A stretch of 60,527 nucleotides of DNA from Aquidulcibacter paucihalophilus (GCF_002105465.1 NZ_NCSQ01000022.1:1-60527), one strand, 5' to 3'; counted from the first letter of the stretch, positions 40,233 through 50,189 are shown. Program-made: numbers and translations. The notes: generated by a model from the sequence alone, not told the origin.

Positions 40233-41318
40233 TTAAAGGCCGAGCGCTTCTTTGACGGCTTGGTGCATGATCTGCCCGCCCCGTACATTAAGGCCCAGAG
40301 CAAAGCCTGGATCTTCGGCCAAGGCTTGATCGACGCCCTTATTTGCCAAGGCTAACATGTAAGGCGCCGTTACGCCGTTGAGGGCGTAAGTTGAAGTCAA
40401 GGGTGCAGCACCAGGCATGTTCGCTACGCAATAATGGACCACGCCATCGACGACGTAGGTAGGTTCTGCATGGGTTGTCGCACGAGAGGTTTCAAAACAA
40501 CCGCCTTGGTCAATCGAGATGTCAACCAGAACAGATCCATCTTTCATCCGCGACAGCATATCCTTGGTGACAAGCTTGGGAGCCGAAGCACCGGGGATCA
40601 AGACAGCACCAATGACTAGGTCCGCTTCGATGCAAGCTTCTTCAACCGCATCCGGGGTCGACATCAAGGTAGTGACCATGCCGCCAAATTGGCGATCAAT
40701 CGCGACTAAGGCAGCTTTAGACCGGTCAAAAACAGTCACATCCGCGCGCATACCGTGTGCGATTTCGCACGCATTGAGGCCTGCCACGCCGCCGCCCAAT
40801 ATAACGACCTTAGCTGGGGCCACGCCCGGTACGCCGCCCATAAGCTTCCCGAGCCCACCTTGTGGCTTTAGAAGACAATGTGCACCAACTTGGGTCGCCA
40901 TGCGGCCCGCAACTTCGGACATGGGTGCCAAAAGCGGAAGCCCGCCATCGCGGCCCACAACGGTTTCATAAGCAATTGCGGTGCAGCCCGAGGCCATAAG
41001 GGCTTTGGCTTGTTCCGGATCGGGGGCCAAATGGAGATAGGTGAACAGGACATGGTGCGGCCTTAAGCGTGCACACTCGATTGGCTGAGGCTCTTTCACC
41101 TTCACGATCATGGTTGCGGCTTCAAAGACAGCGTCGGCGTTGGCGAGAATCTTCGCACCCACTTTTTCATAGGCCTCATTGGAAACACCAATTCCGGCAC
41201 CAGCATTGGACTCGACGAAGACCTCATGTCCCGCGGAAACGAGTTGGGCGACGGTGCCTGGAGTGGCGCCGACTCGGTTTTCTTGAGGCTTGATTTCCTT
41301 GGGCACGCCAATTTTCAT
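40233..41318 (-). CDS. ald: Alanine dehydrogenase
   Basis: A 361-residue NAD-dependent enzyme that interconverts L-alanine with pyruvate and ammonia. The start MKIGVPKEIKPQENRVGATPG, the catalytic-region YLHLAPDPEQAKALMASGCTAIAYETV and the Rossmann turn VVILGGGVAGLNACEIA are typical. Divergent to it, 113 bases away, is an Lrp/AsnC-type regulator gene; Lrp-type regulators of ald are well known (AldR), so it is the probable controller. Confidence 0.96.
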   Translation of the reverse strand: MKIGVPKEIKPQENRVGATPGTVAQLVSAGHEVFVESNAGAGIGVSNEAYEKVGAKILANADAVFEAATMIVKVKEPQPIECARLRPHHVLFTYLHLAPDPEQAKALMASGCTAIAYETVVGRDGGLPLLAPMSEVAGRMATQVGAHCLLKPQGGLGKLMGGVPGVAPAKVVILGGGVAGLNACEIAHGMRADVTVFDRSKAALVAIDRQFGGMVTTLMSTPDAVEEACIEADLVIGAVLIPGASAPKLVTKDMLSRMKDGSVLVDISIDQGGCFETSRATTHAEPTYVVDGVVHYCVANMPGAAPLTSTYALNGVTAPYMLALANKGVDQALAEDPGFALGLNVRGGQIMHQAVKEALGL

Positions 41319-41431
41319 GTCTGTCTCCTGTTTTGAACGAAGCTAGCACGCTTCGAATGGCGGTTCCGCGCAAACTTGCCCAAGCTTTCCAGATCTGTTA
41401 GCTGAAAGCGCTACGAAAAGGACGTTTAACA

Positions 41432-41902
41432 ATGGAAACCGTTGCACTTGATGATAAGGACCGCGCTTTGCTTCGCCTTTTGCAACGAGACGGGAGGGCG
41501 AGTATTGCGGCATTGGCTGACAAAATTGCCTTATCAGAGAGTGCGTGCCGCCGACGACTGGACGTTTTGGAAAAGTCAGGCGTATTGGAAGGATATCGAG
41601 CTGAGCTGAATGCAGCAAGTTTGGGCTTTAGTTTAACGGTGTTTGTCTCGATCGCACTCGGTGCTCAGACTGATCGTGACCTTGCAGCATTTGAGAGCGC
41701 CGTTCGGGCCGCACCAGAAGTATTGGAATGCTGGCTGATGACGGGGGATTCCGACTATTTGTTGCGGGTCGCAGCCCGCGACGTGGCGGATCTAGAACGC
41801 ATTCACCGTGAAGTACTTACTCGCCTCCCAAGCGTTGTTAGGGTCAATACGGCACTAGCGATGCGCGCAGTGTCACCCCTGAGAGGATTACCGATACGAT
41901 GA
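41432..41902 (+). CDS. Lrp/AsnC family transcriptional regulator
   Basis: A 156-residue regulator: N-terminal helix-turn-helix (DDKDRALLRLLQRDGRASIAALADKIALSESACRRRLDVLEKSGVLEGYRA) and a C-terminal RAM/AsnC sensing domain (VLECWLMTGDSDYLLRVAARDVADLERIHREVLTRLPSVVRVNTALAMR). It is divergent from ald and probably controls it in response to an amino acid. Its stop overlaps the start of the next gene (ATGA), so it may be co-translated with the lipoprotein glycosidase. Confidence 0.93.
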   Translation: METVALDDKDRALLRLLQRDGRASIAALADKIALSESACRRRLDVLEKSGVLEGYRAELNAASLGFSLTVFVSIALGAQTDRDLAAFESAVRAAPEVLECWLMTGDSDYLLRVAARDVADLERIHREVLTRLPSVVRVNTALAMRAVSPLRGLPIR

Positions 41903-42780
41903 GGCATGCGAGAAACTATCTGGCCTTAGTCACATCCCTGTTGCTTTCAGCCTGTGCCAGCGGTGCGCCGCTATCATCGGGCAAGCCTTACGATCTGACG
42001 CCGCCACAGAATTTAGTGGCAGAGGGTATTTCCTATAGTCAAAGGGCCTGGCCTGGCGCTGTGCCTATGCAAGTTGCAATCGTTGAGATCGACTTGAAGA
42101 CCCAAGGCCTTTCATTTGCTATTTCTGGCGGCGACCTATCAGACACGTCCGAATACCGATCCAAGACAACATCGACATATCTGCGAGAGTCGGGAGCAGT
42201 GGTTGCAATCAACGGCGGCTACTTTGGCCCGGTCGTCGCAGTCGAAGGCCAACCGCAAGACGCCCAAGGTTTTGCGAAGTCCAATGGTCGAGTCGTTTCA
42301 TCCGCCGCCGCGCCGGAAACAGCTGGGGTCGCCAAAGCTGTTGTGTGCTTTGACCGAAAGCAAGTACAGATTTTGGCAACTTTGGCTTGTCCTGATCACT
42401 TTGCCAACGGCCTCGCAGCTGGACCATTACTGGTTCAGGCCGGTGACGTCAAAGTTGATCCAAAGAACTTGACCCGTCACCCCCGCTCCGCTCTCGGCGT
42501 GAATGCCACCGGTGACCGGCTTTGGCTCGTGACGATTGACGGTCGGCAAAAGGGATTTAGCGAGGGCGCAAGTTTCGCAGAGACCGCCCTCATTTTACAG
42601 GCTTTAGGCGCGGCCAATGCTATCAATCTTGATGGTGGCGGATCCACGACGTTAGTCTATCGCGACCCCGTACTTGGTCCTCGCGTCTTGAATCGACCCA
42701 TTCAAGGCGGTATTCCGGGTACAGAGAGGCCAGTCGCCACCCATATTGGTATATTCCTCAAAGCCAAACCTAAGGGCTGA
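41899..42780 (+). CDS. Phosphodiester glycosidase family (NAGPA) lipoprotein
   Basis: A 293-residue predicted lipoprotein: LALVTSLLLSAC with lipobox LSAC (Cys19). The body has the NAGPA (phosphodiester glycosidase, DUF2233) signatures: VAINGGYFGP, PRSALGVNATGDRLWLVTIDGR, INLDGGGSTTLVY and ATHIGIFL. The family hydrolyses sugar-phosphodiester bonds, as in the human uncovering enzyme and in bacterial cell-wall teichoic or exopolysaccharide metabolism; in a Gram-negative periplasm the target is not known. Coupled by ATGA to the Lrp regulator, and stops 8 bases from a convergent gene. Confidence 0.85.
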   Translation: MRHARNYLALVTSLLLSACASGAPLSSGKPYDLTPPQNLVAEGISYSQRAWPGAVPMQVAIVEIDLKTQGLSFAISGGDLSDTSEYRSKTTSTYLRESGAVVAINGGYFGPVVAVEGQPQDAQGFAKSNGRVVSSAAAPETAGVAKAVVCFDRKQVQILATLACPDHFANGLAAGPLLVQAGDVKVDPKNLTRHPRSALGVNATGDRLWLVTIDGRQKGFSEGASFAETALILQALGAANAINLDGGGSTTLVYRDPVLGPRVLNRPIQGGIPGTERPVATHIGIFLKAKPKG

Positions 42781-42788
42781 TACTTGGT

Positions 42789-43892
42789 TTATTGACCAGC
42801 CGTCAGGCCGCGCTGGGTCACCAGATAGGTCGCAAAAGTACCTAACCAATGACCGCCTTCATAATGCTCGCCCGTTACCGCAGGCAATGCGATATCGCGA
42901 TGGGCCTTGGCTGCAGCGAGCAATGCCAATCTCCGCTTATCTGATGCGGGGAGCCCTGAGGCCATCCCTTCTAGCATCCAAGCACGCGACAAGTTGAGGC
43001 CATCGGTATGGGCTAACTTACCGTCGGTTCGGTCGGTCACGATGCCGACAGGCAACCAGTCCGAAGTTCCGGTGTTGGGGATGGTAGGTAATGCGACGCT
43101 CAACCATTTGGCGTAGGCTTTCGGTGGCAGTACGCGGCGCATCAAATCTGCTTCGCCCAAACAAGCGGACACAAAATCTTCTCCGCCAGGCTCAAACCGC
43201 AAAGGGCAATCCCGGTCATTGCCATAATAGGTCATGGCTCGTTCATCGATCAGGGCCAGAAAGTCCGTATCTTGCACTTCGACCGCCCAGTCGCGGGCAA
43301 GGCCCAAAGCAAAGGCGGTTTGGGAATGTTCTCCCACCCGCATCGGGGTTCTAAGCTTTGGTAGCCAGCTTTTGAATTGGCCTGCCGCCCGTTGTTCTAA
43401 CGGCGCAAAATCAGCGGCCCATGTCGCAACGCTGGCATCTTGCTTTGCCCATTGTCGCAATTCTGCACCCAATTGCAGCATCCAAGCTAAGCCATAGGGG
43501 CGCTCAAACCCGGCTCGTCCTGGGGCGTTCATATAGGCAAGCTCAACTTCCAAATTGGCTTTGGTTAGACTCTTCGTCAAAGCTTGACGCGCAGCCGGAG
43601 CATAGGATGCCTGAGGGTAAAGTCGCGCTAGGCGTGCCAAAAGCCAATGTCCGTGCACCGATGAATGATGGTCGAAACAACCATAAAACGCAGGTGTCAA
43701 CTGACTAGGCGTCTTTGCATCTTCAGCCGAATTCAAAACATGAGCGATTTTATTCGGATATTCTGTATGAATGCAGGAAAGGGCAAGGTTGGCAAACTTT
43801 GATGTCGCCTCTTCAAAACCTGAAGCGTTAGCAAACATTGAATTCATGGTTGCGAAACATAGGGCAAGGATGGGCAGAAGTGAAAGGCGCAT
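42789..43892 (-). CDS. DUF2891 family exported protein
   Basis: A 367-residue protein of the DUF2891 family, of unknown function: FYGCFDHHSSVHGHWLLARLARLYP and FERPYGLAWMLQLGAELRQWA are its usual blocks; the His-rich DHHSSVHGH stretch could bind a metal. A signal peptide (MRLSLLPILALCFATMNSMFANA) indicates export. An in-frame TTG seven codons further upstream is possible; the ATG gives the better signal peptide. It lies 38 bases after the pstS-like gene on the same strand, so they are probably one operon. Confidence 0.8.
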   Translation of the reverse strand: MRLSLLPILALCFATMNSMFANASGFEEATSKFANLALSCIHTEYPNKIAHVLNSAEDAKTPSQLTPAFYGCFDHHSSVHGHWLLARLARLYPQASYAPAARQALTKSLTKANLEVELAYMNAPGRAGFERPYGLAWMLQLGAELRQWAKQDASVATWAADFAPLEQRAAGQFKSWLPKLRTPMRVGEHSQTAFALGLARDWAVEVQDTDFLALIDERAMTYYGNDRDCPLRFEPGGEDFVSACLGEADLMRRVLPPKAYAKWLSVALPTIPNTGTSDWLPVGIVTDRTDGKLAHTDGLNLSRAWMLEGMASGLPASDKRRLALLAAAKAHRDIALPAVTGEHYEGGHWLGTFATYLVTQRGLTAGQ

Positions 43893-43930
43893 AGATTTGT
43901 TTGCAACAACCAATCACGCGAAACAAGACC

Positions 43931-44986
43931 TTATTTTTCAGGCGCAATCATAGCAGGAAGGGTTTTAGCAATTTGGAAATTCTCAGCACGTTCATCGGGG
44001 TGCAGAGGAACCATGCCTCTGCCTCTTAGATAGCCTCGCAGCCCCGCCGCGTGATCCGACAAAAGCTCCATGGCAAATTCTTGTAAACCGGGCACAACAC
44101 CGACATTGGCCTTCTTCACATAGAAGTACAGTGATCGTGACGCGGCATACTTTCCGTCAATAATCGCCTCTGCGGAGGGCACCACACCATTCAAGGGTGC
44201 AGCCTGTAGGCGGTCCATGTTCTCTTCAAAAGATGAGAAGCCGAAAACTCCAAACTGTTCGGGTGAACGCGACAAAGCTTGCACAATCAGACTGTCATTC
44301 TCTCCAGAATCCTTCCAAGCGCCATCTTCGCGAAGGGTTAGCGCTTTTTTCTGAAACTCTTTGTCGTCCTTGTCCTTCAGAGCTTTCATCTCTGGGATTT
44401 CTTGAGCGCCTTTGGCCATGACGAGCTCGGCAAAAGCGTCTCGCGTGCCGGATGTCGGCGGAGGACCCATCACGTCGATCTTGATAGATGGTAGATTAGG
44501 ATTGATGTCGTTCCACTTCATATACGGATTTGGAATGAAGGCCTTCTTAACAGGGTCGTAAATCTCTTTTGCCAAAGCTTGGTAAACTTCCTGCTTGGTC
44601 AAGGTCACAGGGGTCGCGGCCTTAGAATTCGCGATTACAATCCCATCATAGCCAAGTTTGACCTCTACAATCTCAATCACACCATTCTTCTGACATGTCT
44701 CAAACTCACCCTTTTTGATCCGGCGCGAAGCGTTCGAGATGTCTGGGAACCCTGGGCCTAATCCACGACAAAAGATGGCAAAGCCACCACCCGTACCGGT
44801 AGATTCTACGCGTGGAGTCTTAAAGCGGCCGCGAGCAGAGAATTGTTCTGCAGCTGCTGCTGAAAAAGGAAACAGTGTCGAAGAGCCCACAACGGTTACG
44901 CGGTCTCGCCCACCGTTTTGATCGCAGCCAGATAAGATTAGGGCGCCGATTGCCAGGGTAGTAAGGCTAAAGTGCTTGAAGGTCAT
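43931..44986 (-). CDS. PstS-like phosphate-binding lipoprotein
   Basis: A 351-residue substrate-binding protein of the PstS family. The lipobox is LILSGC (Cys21). Phosphate-binding motifs are VVGSSTLFPF, TGTGGGFAIFCRG, DISNASRRIKKGE and GTRDAFAELV, the usual Ser/Thr-lined site for phosphate. The pstC, pstA and pstB genes are not adjacent. The preceding Pho-box-like site supports phosphate control. The product may bind phosphate for a remote transporter or for sensing. Confidence 0.88.
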   Translation of the reverse strand: MTFKHFSLTTLAIGALILSGCDQNGGRDRVTVVGSSTLFPFSAAAAEQFSARGRFKTPRVESTGTGGGFAIFCRGLGPGFPDISNASRRIKKGEFETCQKNGVIEIVEVKLGYDGIVIANSKAATPVTLTKQEVYQALAKEIYDPVKKAFIPNPYMKWNDINPNLPSIKIDVMGPPPTSGTRDAFAELVMAKGAQEIPEMKALKDKDDKEFQKKALTLREDGAWKDSGENDSLIVQALSRSPEQFGVFGFSSFEENMDRLQAAPLNGVVPSAEAIIDGKYAASRSLYFYVKKANVGVVPGLQEFAMELLSDHAAGLRGYLRGRGMVPLHPDERAENFQIAKTLPAMIAPEK

Positions 44987-45079
44987 ATCAACAATCCAAA
45001 CTGGGCGGCTGCGCGAGAGAGGTGCTTGAGCATTTTATGGTGCGTTAGTCTGCCGATATGACATCCACGCTTCAATATT

Positions 45080-45097
45080 GTGACAAAATCACGACAA
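45080..45097 (-). promoter_or_regulatory. Pho-box-like PhoB site before the pstS-like gene
   Basis: Reading the minus strand, TTGTCGT-GATT-TTGTCAC is a direct repeat of TTGTC-type heptamers with a 4-base gap, the 7-4-7 layout of the PhoB box (consensus CTGTCAT-N4-CTGTCAT). It ends about 94 bases before the start codon. It supports induction under phosphate starvation. Confidence 0.6.
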
Positions 45098-45112
45098 TAC
45101 CGACTTGTTAGG

Positions 45113-47761
45113 CTAGAGCATCTTTTTCAATGCATAGACAAAGTCCAAGGCCTCACGGGGAGTTAGTTGGTCTGGGTCTAAGTCCATCAAGGCTTTTTCC
45201 ACGGCATTCGGCACCGCAGAGATTTCAGGCTCCGGGTTGGATGCAGCAAACAATGGCAGGTCATTTAATGCGCTTGGGCCGCCATTGTTTTGGGTTTTCT
45301 CCAGCTTAGCCAAAACTGATTTCGCTCGGGCAACCGCACTTGGGGGCAAACCTGCAAGCTTAGCTACCTGTACGCCGTACGAGCGGTCTGCAGCTCCATC
45401 GACCACTTCATGCAGAAAGACCAGTTCGCCCTTCCACTCCTTAGCGCGCAGGCTGGCATTGCCACATGCACGCAAACGCTCTGCCAGAGCAGTCAACTCA
45501 TGATAATGCGTGGCAAATAGCGCGCGGCATTGATTGGACTCATGCAGATGCTCTGCGACTGCCCATGCAATCGCTAAGCCGTCATAAGTCGATGTCCCTC
45601 GTCCGATTTCATCGAGAATAACAAACGCGCGGGGGCCAGCGCGGTTCAAAATTGTTGCAGTCTCAACCATTTCGACCATAAACGTTGATCGCCCTTTTGT
45701 CAGGTCGTCAGATGCCCCGACCCGGGAAAAAATCCGGTCTACAAGACCCATTTGGAGAGACTCAGCTGGCACAAAACTGCCTGCTTGGGCCAGAATTGCC
45801 AATAGCGCGTTCTGCCTGAGATAGGTTGATTTTCCAGCCATGTTGGGGCCGGTAATCAAGGTTAGTCGCGGTGCTTCTGCGCCGCTACCATCAAGATGGC
45901 AGGCATTTGCGGTAAAGATCTCTCCTGATTTTCGCAGGGCTGCTTCGACAACTGGGTGCCGCCCCCCGCGAACCGAAAAGCTCAGACCTTCATCCAACAA
46001 CGGACGCGAGGCGTCTACCTCTACCGCCCACTCGGCAAGCCCCGCGGCTACGTCCAAGGTCGCTAGGGCATCGCCAACATCCCTTAATCCTGCGCTGTGG
46101 GCTACCACTTCTGCTAGGGCTTCGTTCCACAGCTCAAGCTCTCGGGCGAGCGCGCGTTCTGACGCCCGTGCGATTTGACCATCCAATTCCATCAGCCTTT
46201 GATTCGTAAAGCGAACTGCGCTGGCTGTAGTCTGGCGGTGGATGAAGAGCGCATTGAGCGGCGGGCTCATCAGCGCTTCAGCTTGCTTGGGAGTAGCTTC
46301 AATGAAAAATCCCAAGACCGCGTTGTTTCGGATTTTTAGAGGCAGGCCTGATTGCTGCGATACTTCTGCTTGAAGATTCGCAACCACTTGTCTCGCATTC
46401 GTCGAAAGCAGGCGAATTTCGTCTAAAACTGGATCAAAGCCTCCTGCGACGAAACCTCCATCACGCGTTAGGAGCCCAGGCTCTGGAATGATCATGGCCA
46501 TTAGTCTATGCGCCAACGCAGCTAAGGCAGGCTGGTGTATTAGGCTAAGATGCCTCCGTACCAATGCCAGTTCCTCGGGCAAATCAATCGCAAGACGTGC
46601 GCTAATTTGAGCCCCTTCAACGAGTGCGATCGCGAGCGCTCTTAAGTCACGTGGCCCGCCTCGGCCCAGTTCAAGTCGAGACAGTGCCCGACTAACATCT
46701 GGGATTTGACTTAAGGTTTCGCGTATCTCACGTCGTTGATCGCTGTCGCCGACCAGAAATTCGATCGAGTTTAGACGAGCTTTAATAATAGGCAGATCGA
46801 GCAAAGGTCGACAAAGCCGCTCTGCCAGCAGACGGCCACCAGCAGCGGTGCGGGTGCGATCTATTGCGGCAAGCAACGAGCCTTCCCGAGTCCCGCGTTG
46901 TGAGCGATCTAGCTCTAAACTTACTCGCGTTGTCGCATCTATTGCCATGATGCCTGAAGTCTCAACCCGCTTGGGGGGCATCAAACGTGGGGCGAGCCCA
47001 GCTTGGGTTAAACTGATGTAATCATAGATGAGACCTAACGCGATCAGTTCAGCTTTGCCGAAAGTGCCAAAACCATCCAGTGTCTGAACGCCGAAACCCT
47101 GCTCCAAAGCACGCGCCGCCGACTTTGCGTCAGCCGTCTTGGCCGGGCGCGGCGTAACCGAACCTGAAACCGATGCAATGGCTTTTGCGCTGGCTTTGCT
47201 TAAATCGCTGTCGACAATTACTAACTCACCAATTGATAAAGCCGAAGCTTCATCGATTAAGCGCTGGACTGGGGCTTCCATCACAGCAAATTCACCAGTC
47301 GAAACATCGGCCCAGGCCAAAGCTGCTTCCAGCCCGCCTGCTGCGTATGACAGTGCTGCTAGTCTATTTGCGTGACGCGGGTCCAGCAAAGCATCTTCAG
47401 TCAATGTGCCTGGGGTAATGATACGAACCACATCCCGCCGCACTACCGATTTGGAGCCGCGCTTGCGTGCTTCGGCAGCATCTTCGGTTTGATCACAAAT
47501 CGCGATTTTGAAGCCTTTTTTGACCAATTTTGCGATGTATGCGTCAGCAGAATGGGCCGGAACCCCTGCCATCGCGATATCCTCCCCCAGATGTTGACCC
47601 CTCTTGGTCAACGCAATATCGAGCGCTGAAGCTGCGGCTTTGGCATCTTCGAAGAAAAGTTCGTAGAAATCACCCATGCGAAAAAATAGCAAAGCATCGC
47701 GATGCTGTTCTTTGGCGGCCAGATACTGCGCCATGACGGGTGTGGTTCCAGAGGGTATCAT
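45113..47761 (-). CDS. mutS: MutS, DNA mismatch repair protein
   Basis: An 882-residue mismatch sensor. Domain order is seen: mismatch-binding domain I with FRMGDFYELF (Phe-x-Glu type), connector, lever/clamp, and ATPase with Walker A GPNMAGKSTYLRQ and Walker B-like FVILDEIGRGTSTYDGLAIAWA. The start MIPSGTTPVMAQYLAAKEQHRDALLFFRMGDFYELF is the standard one. The gene diverges from maeB (133 bases). MutL is not in the window. Confidence 0.97.
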   Translation of the reverse strand: MIPSGTTPVMAQYLAAKEQHRDALLFFRMGDFYELFFEDAKAAASALDIALTKRGQHLGEDIAMAGVPAHSADAYIAKLVKKGFKIAICDQTEDAAEARKRGSKSVVRRDVVRIITPGTLTEDALLDPRHANRLAALSYAAGGLEAALAWADVSTGEFAVMEAPVQRLIDEASALSIGELVIVDSDLSKASAKAIASVSGSVTPRPAKTADAKSAARALEQGFGVQTLDGFGTFGKAELIALGLIYDYISLTQAGLAPRLMPPKRVETSGIMAIDATTRVSLELDRSQRGTREGSLLAAIDRTRTAAGGRLLAERLCRPLLDLPIIKARLNSIEFLVGDSDQRREIRETLSQIPDVSRALSRLELGRGGPRDLRALAIALVEGAQISARLAIDLPEELALVRRHLSLIHQPALAALAHRLMAMIIPEPGLLTRDGGFVAGGFDPVLDEIRLLSTNARQVVANLQAEVSQQSGLPLKIRNNAVLGFFIEATPKQAEALMSPPLNALFIHRQTTASAVRFTNQRLMELDGQIARASERALARELELWNEALAEVVAHSAGLRDVGDALATLDVAAGLAEWAVEVDASRPLLDEGLSFSVRGGRHPVVEAALRKSGEIFTANACHLDGSGAEAPRLTLITGPNMAGKSTYLRQNALLAILAQAGSFVPAESLQMGLVDRIFSRVGASDDLTKGRSTFMVEMVETATILNRAGPRAFVILDEIGRGTSTYDGLAIAWAVAEHLHESNQCRALFATHYHELTALAERLRACGNASLRAKEWKGELVFLHEVVDGAADRSYGVQVAKLAGLPPSAVARAKSVLAKLEKTQNNGGPSALNDLPLFAASNPEPEISAVPNAVEKALMDLDPDQLTPREALDFVYALKKML

Positions 47762-47894
47762 CAGAAGGGTTTAGCTGCGGATTCTTTTGCTGGCAAAGTG
47801 TCAAAGACTGTTTTCAAAGTAGACACACGTTGATCGAACGCTCGGCCCAGTCTAGCAAGGATCAAATAGGACAGCGTAGGACGAAAAACATCTG

Positions 47895-50180
47895 ATGAGC
47901 AGTGAGCGCAAGACTTTCACAGACCAAGAGGCTCTCGATTTCCACAGCCTGCCAACGCCGGGTAAGATATCTGTAGTTGCGTCGAAGCCTATGGCAACTC
48001 AGCGTGATTTGTCGCTTGCCTATTCTCCCGGCGTTGCGGTGCCTGTGCTGGCGATCTCAAAAGATCCCGACACAGCCTATGACTATACATCAAAGGGCAA
48101 TTTGGTCGCCGTTATCTCAAATGGTACGGCAATCTTGGGTTTGGGTAATCTCGGCGCGCTGGCATCAAAGCCAGTGATGGAAGGGAAATCCGTCCTCTTT
48201 AAACGCTTTGCCGACATTGATTCCATCGACATCGAGCTGGATTCAATGGATTCCGAGGAAATCATCACGACAGTCCGAAATATCTCCTGCACCTTCGGTG
48301 GAATTAATCTAGAAGACATAAAAAGTCCTGAGTGCTTTATCATTGAGAGTCGCCTCAAAGAATTATGCGACATTCCGGTCTTTCATGACGACCAACATGG
48401 TACCGCCATTATCGCTGCAGCCGGCCTGATTAATGCGTGTGAGATTACGGGGCGTGACTTCAAAGACCTCAAAGTCGTTGTATCTGGCGCTGGCGCTGCT
48501 GGCCTATCATGCATTTCCTTGATCAAAACACTGGGCGTGCCACATCAAAATGTCATTGTTTGTGACAGAGATGGCGTTGTCTATCGCGGTCGCGAAAAGG
48601 GCATGGATCAGTTCAAGTCAGCGCATGCGGTCGACACCCCGCTTCGGACTTTGGAAGAGGCGATGAGGGGTGCTGACTGTTTCTTGGGCCTATCTGCCAA
48701 GGGCGCGGTGAGCCAAGCCATGGTAGCAAGCATGGCTCCAAATCCGATTATTTTTGCCATGGCCAATCCCGATCCTGAAATTCGCCCAGAAGAGATTATG
48801 GAAGTTAGATCTGACGCGATCATCGCTACGGGCCGTTCCGACTATGCGAACCAAGTCAACAATGTTTTGGGCTTTCCATATATATTCCGCGGTGCACTCG
48901 ACGTCCGCGCGAGAACCATTAACGAGGAAATGAAGCTGGCAGCGGCTCGAGCCTTGGCAGAGCTTGCACGCGAGGATGTGCCGGATGAAGTGATGGCCGC
49001 TTATCATGGCCGCCAATTAAAGTTCGGTCCAGGCTACATCATTCCGACACCATTTGACCCGCGCTTGATCGCGGCTATCCCACCAGCAGTGGCGCAAGCT
49101 GCGATGGACACCGGGGTAGCCCGAAAACCGATTGAGGATATGGGTGCCTATCGAGATCGATTGGCCCAGCGCCTTGATCCTACAGCTTCGTTACTGCAAA
49201 GTCTGCAGGAGACAGTTCGTGCCAACCCGAAGACAATTGTGTTCGCAGAGGGCGAAGACCCCGCAGTGATCCGCGCTGCGTATCAATTTGAACAATTGGA
49301 AATGGGCAAGGCCATTTTGATTGGCCGCGAAGAACAAGTCCGGCGCAATAAGTCACTGGTGGGTGTGCCTGAAGACTCTGGCCTCCAGATATTCAATGCC
49401 CGCCTTTCTGATCGCAACGTTGATTATACAGATTATCTCTATCGCCGTCTGCAGCGTCGTGGGTATTTGTTGCGTGATTGCCAGCGCATGATCAATCAAG
49501 ATCGAAACGTATTCGCTGCAACAATGGTGGCAATGGGTGATGCAGATGGAATGGTTACAGGGACTACTCGGACGACCGACCAAGCGCTTGGCGAGGTGAT
49601 GTTGGCGATTGACGCGCCTCCTCGGACTAAGCCAATCGGCCTTTCAGTTTTGATTTCTAAGGGCCGAACCATTTTTGTCGCCGACACCAACGTGACCGAA
49701 ATGCCGAACGCTGAAGATCTGGCGCGCATTGCGATTCAAGCAGCTGGCGCTGCTAAGCGTTTGGGTTTCGTCCCCCGTGTTGCCTTTGTGGCCTATTCCA
49801 CGTTTGGTCGCCCTATGGGTGAGCGCTCCGAGAAATGCCGTGAGGCAACAGCTATCTTGGACCGGATGGAAGAAATTGACTTCGAATATGAGGGGGAAAT
49901 GTCAGTTGGTGTGGCGCTGAGCGCTGACTCACATCGCCTTTATCCTTTCTCGAGGTTGTCAGGTCCTGCCAATGTTTTGGTGATGCCAGCTATTCACTCG
50001 GCCCGCATTTCAACAGATCTGGTGGAGTTTTTGGGTGGAGCGACTGTATTGGGACCCATGATTGTTGGCCTGAGGCACCCTGTGCAAATCTGTTCGCTTT
50101 CGGCTCCAGTGTCTGAAATTGTGACCTTGGCGACTTTGGCCGCCTATGATGTGAACCCAGTCACACCGAGCAAGCGCTAG
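47895..50180 (+). CDS. maeB: NADP-dependent malic enzyme with C-terminal phosphotransacetylase-like domain
   Basis: A 761-residue two-domain malic enzyme that turns malate into pyruvate and CO2, making NADPH. The N-terminal part begins MSSERKTFTDQEALDFHSLPTPGKISVVASKPMATQRDLSLAYSPGVAVP; catalytic block FHDDQHGTAIIAAAGL; Rossmann turn VVSGAGAAGLSC. From about residue 430 a phosphotransacetylase (PTA)-like domain follows (KTIVFAEGEDPAVIRAAYQFEQLEMGKAILIGREEQV and VFAATMVAMGDADGMVTG). In this fused family the PTA domain is regulatory, binding acetyl-CoA, and generally lacks transacetylase activity. Confidence 0.97.
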   Translation: MSSERKTFTDQEALDFHSLPTPGKISVVASKPMATQRDLSLAYSPGVAVPVLAISKDPDTAYDYTSKGNLVAVISNGTAILGLGNLGALASKPVMEGKSVLFKRFADIDSIDIELDSMDSEEIITTVRNISCTFGGINLEDIKSPECFIIESRLKELCDIPVFHDDQHGTAIIAAAGLINACEITGRDFKDLKVVVSGAGAAGLSCISLIKTLGVPHQNVIVCDRDGVVYRGREKGMDQFKSAHAVDTPLRTLEEAMRGADCFLGLSAKGAVSQAMVASMAPNPIIFAMANPDPEIRPEEIMEVRSDAIIATGRSDYANQVNNVLGFPYIFRGALDVRARTINEEMKLAAARALAELAREDVPDEVMAAYHGRQLKFGPGYIIPTPFDPRLIAAIPPAVAQAAMDTGVARKPIEDMGAYRDRLAQRLDPTASLLQSLQETVRANPKTIVFAEGEDPAVIRAAYQFEQLEMGKAILIGREEQVRRNKSLVGVPEDSGLQIFNARLSDRNVDYTDYLYRRLQRRGYLLRDCQRMINQDRNVFAATMVAMGDADGMVTGTTRTTDQALGEVMLAIDAPPRTKPIGLSVLISKGRTIFVADTNVTEMPNAEDLARIAIQAAGAAKRLGFVPRVAFVAYSTFGRPMGERSEKCREATAILDRMEEIDFEYEGEMSVGVALSADSHRLYPFSRLSGPANVLVMPAIHSARISTDLVEFLGGATVLGPMIVGLRHPVQICSLSAPVSEIVTLATLAAYDVNPVTPSKR

Positions 50181-50189
50181 GTCGTTAGT

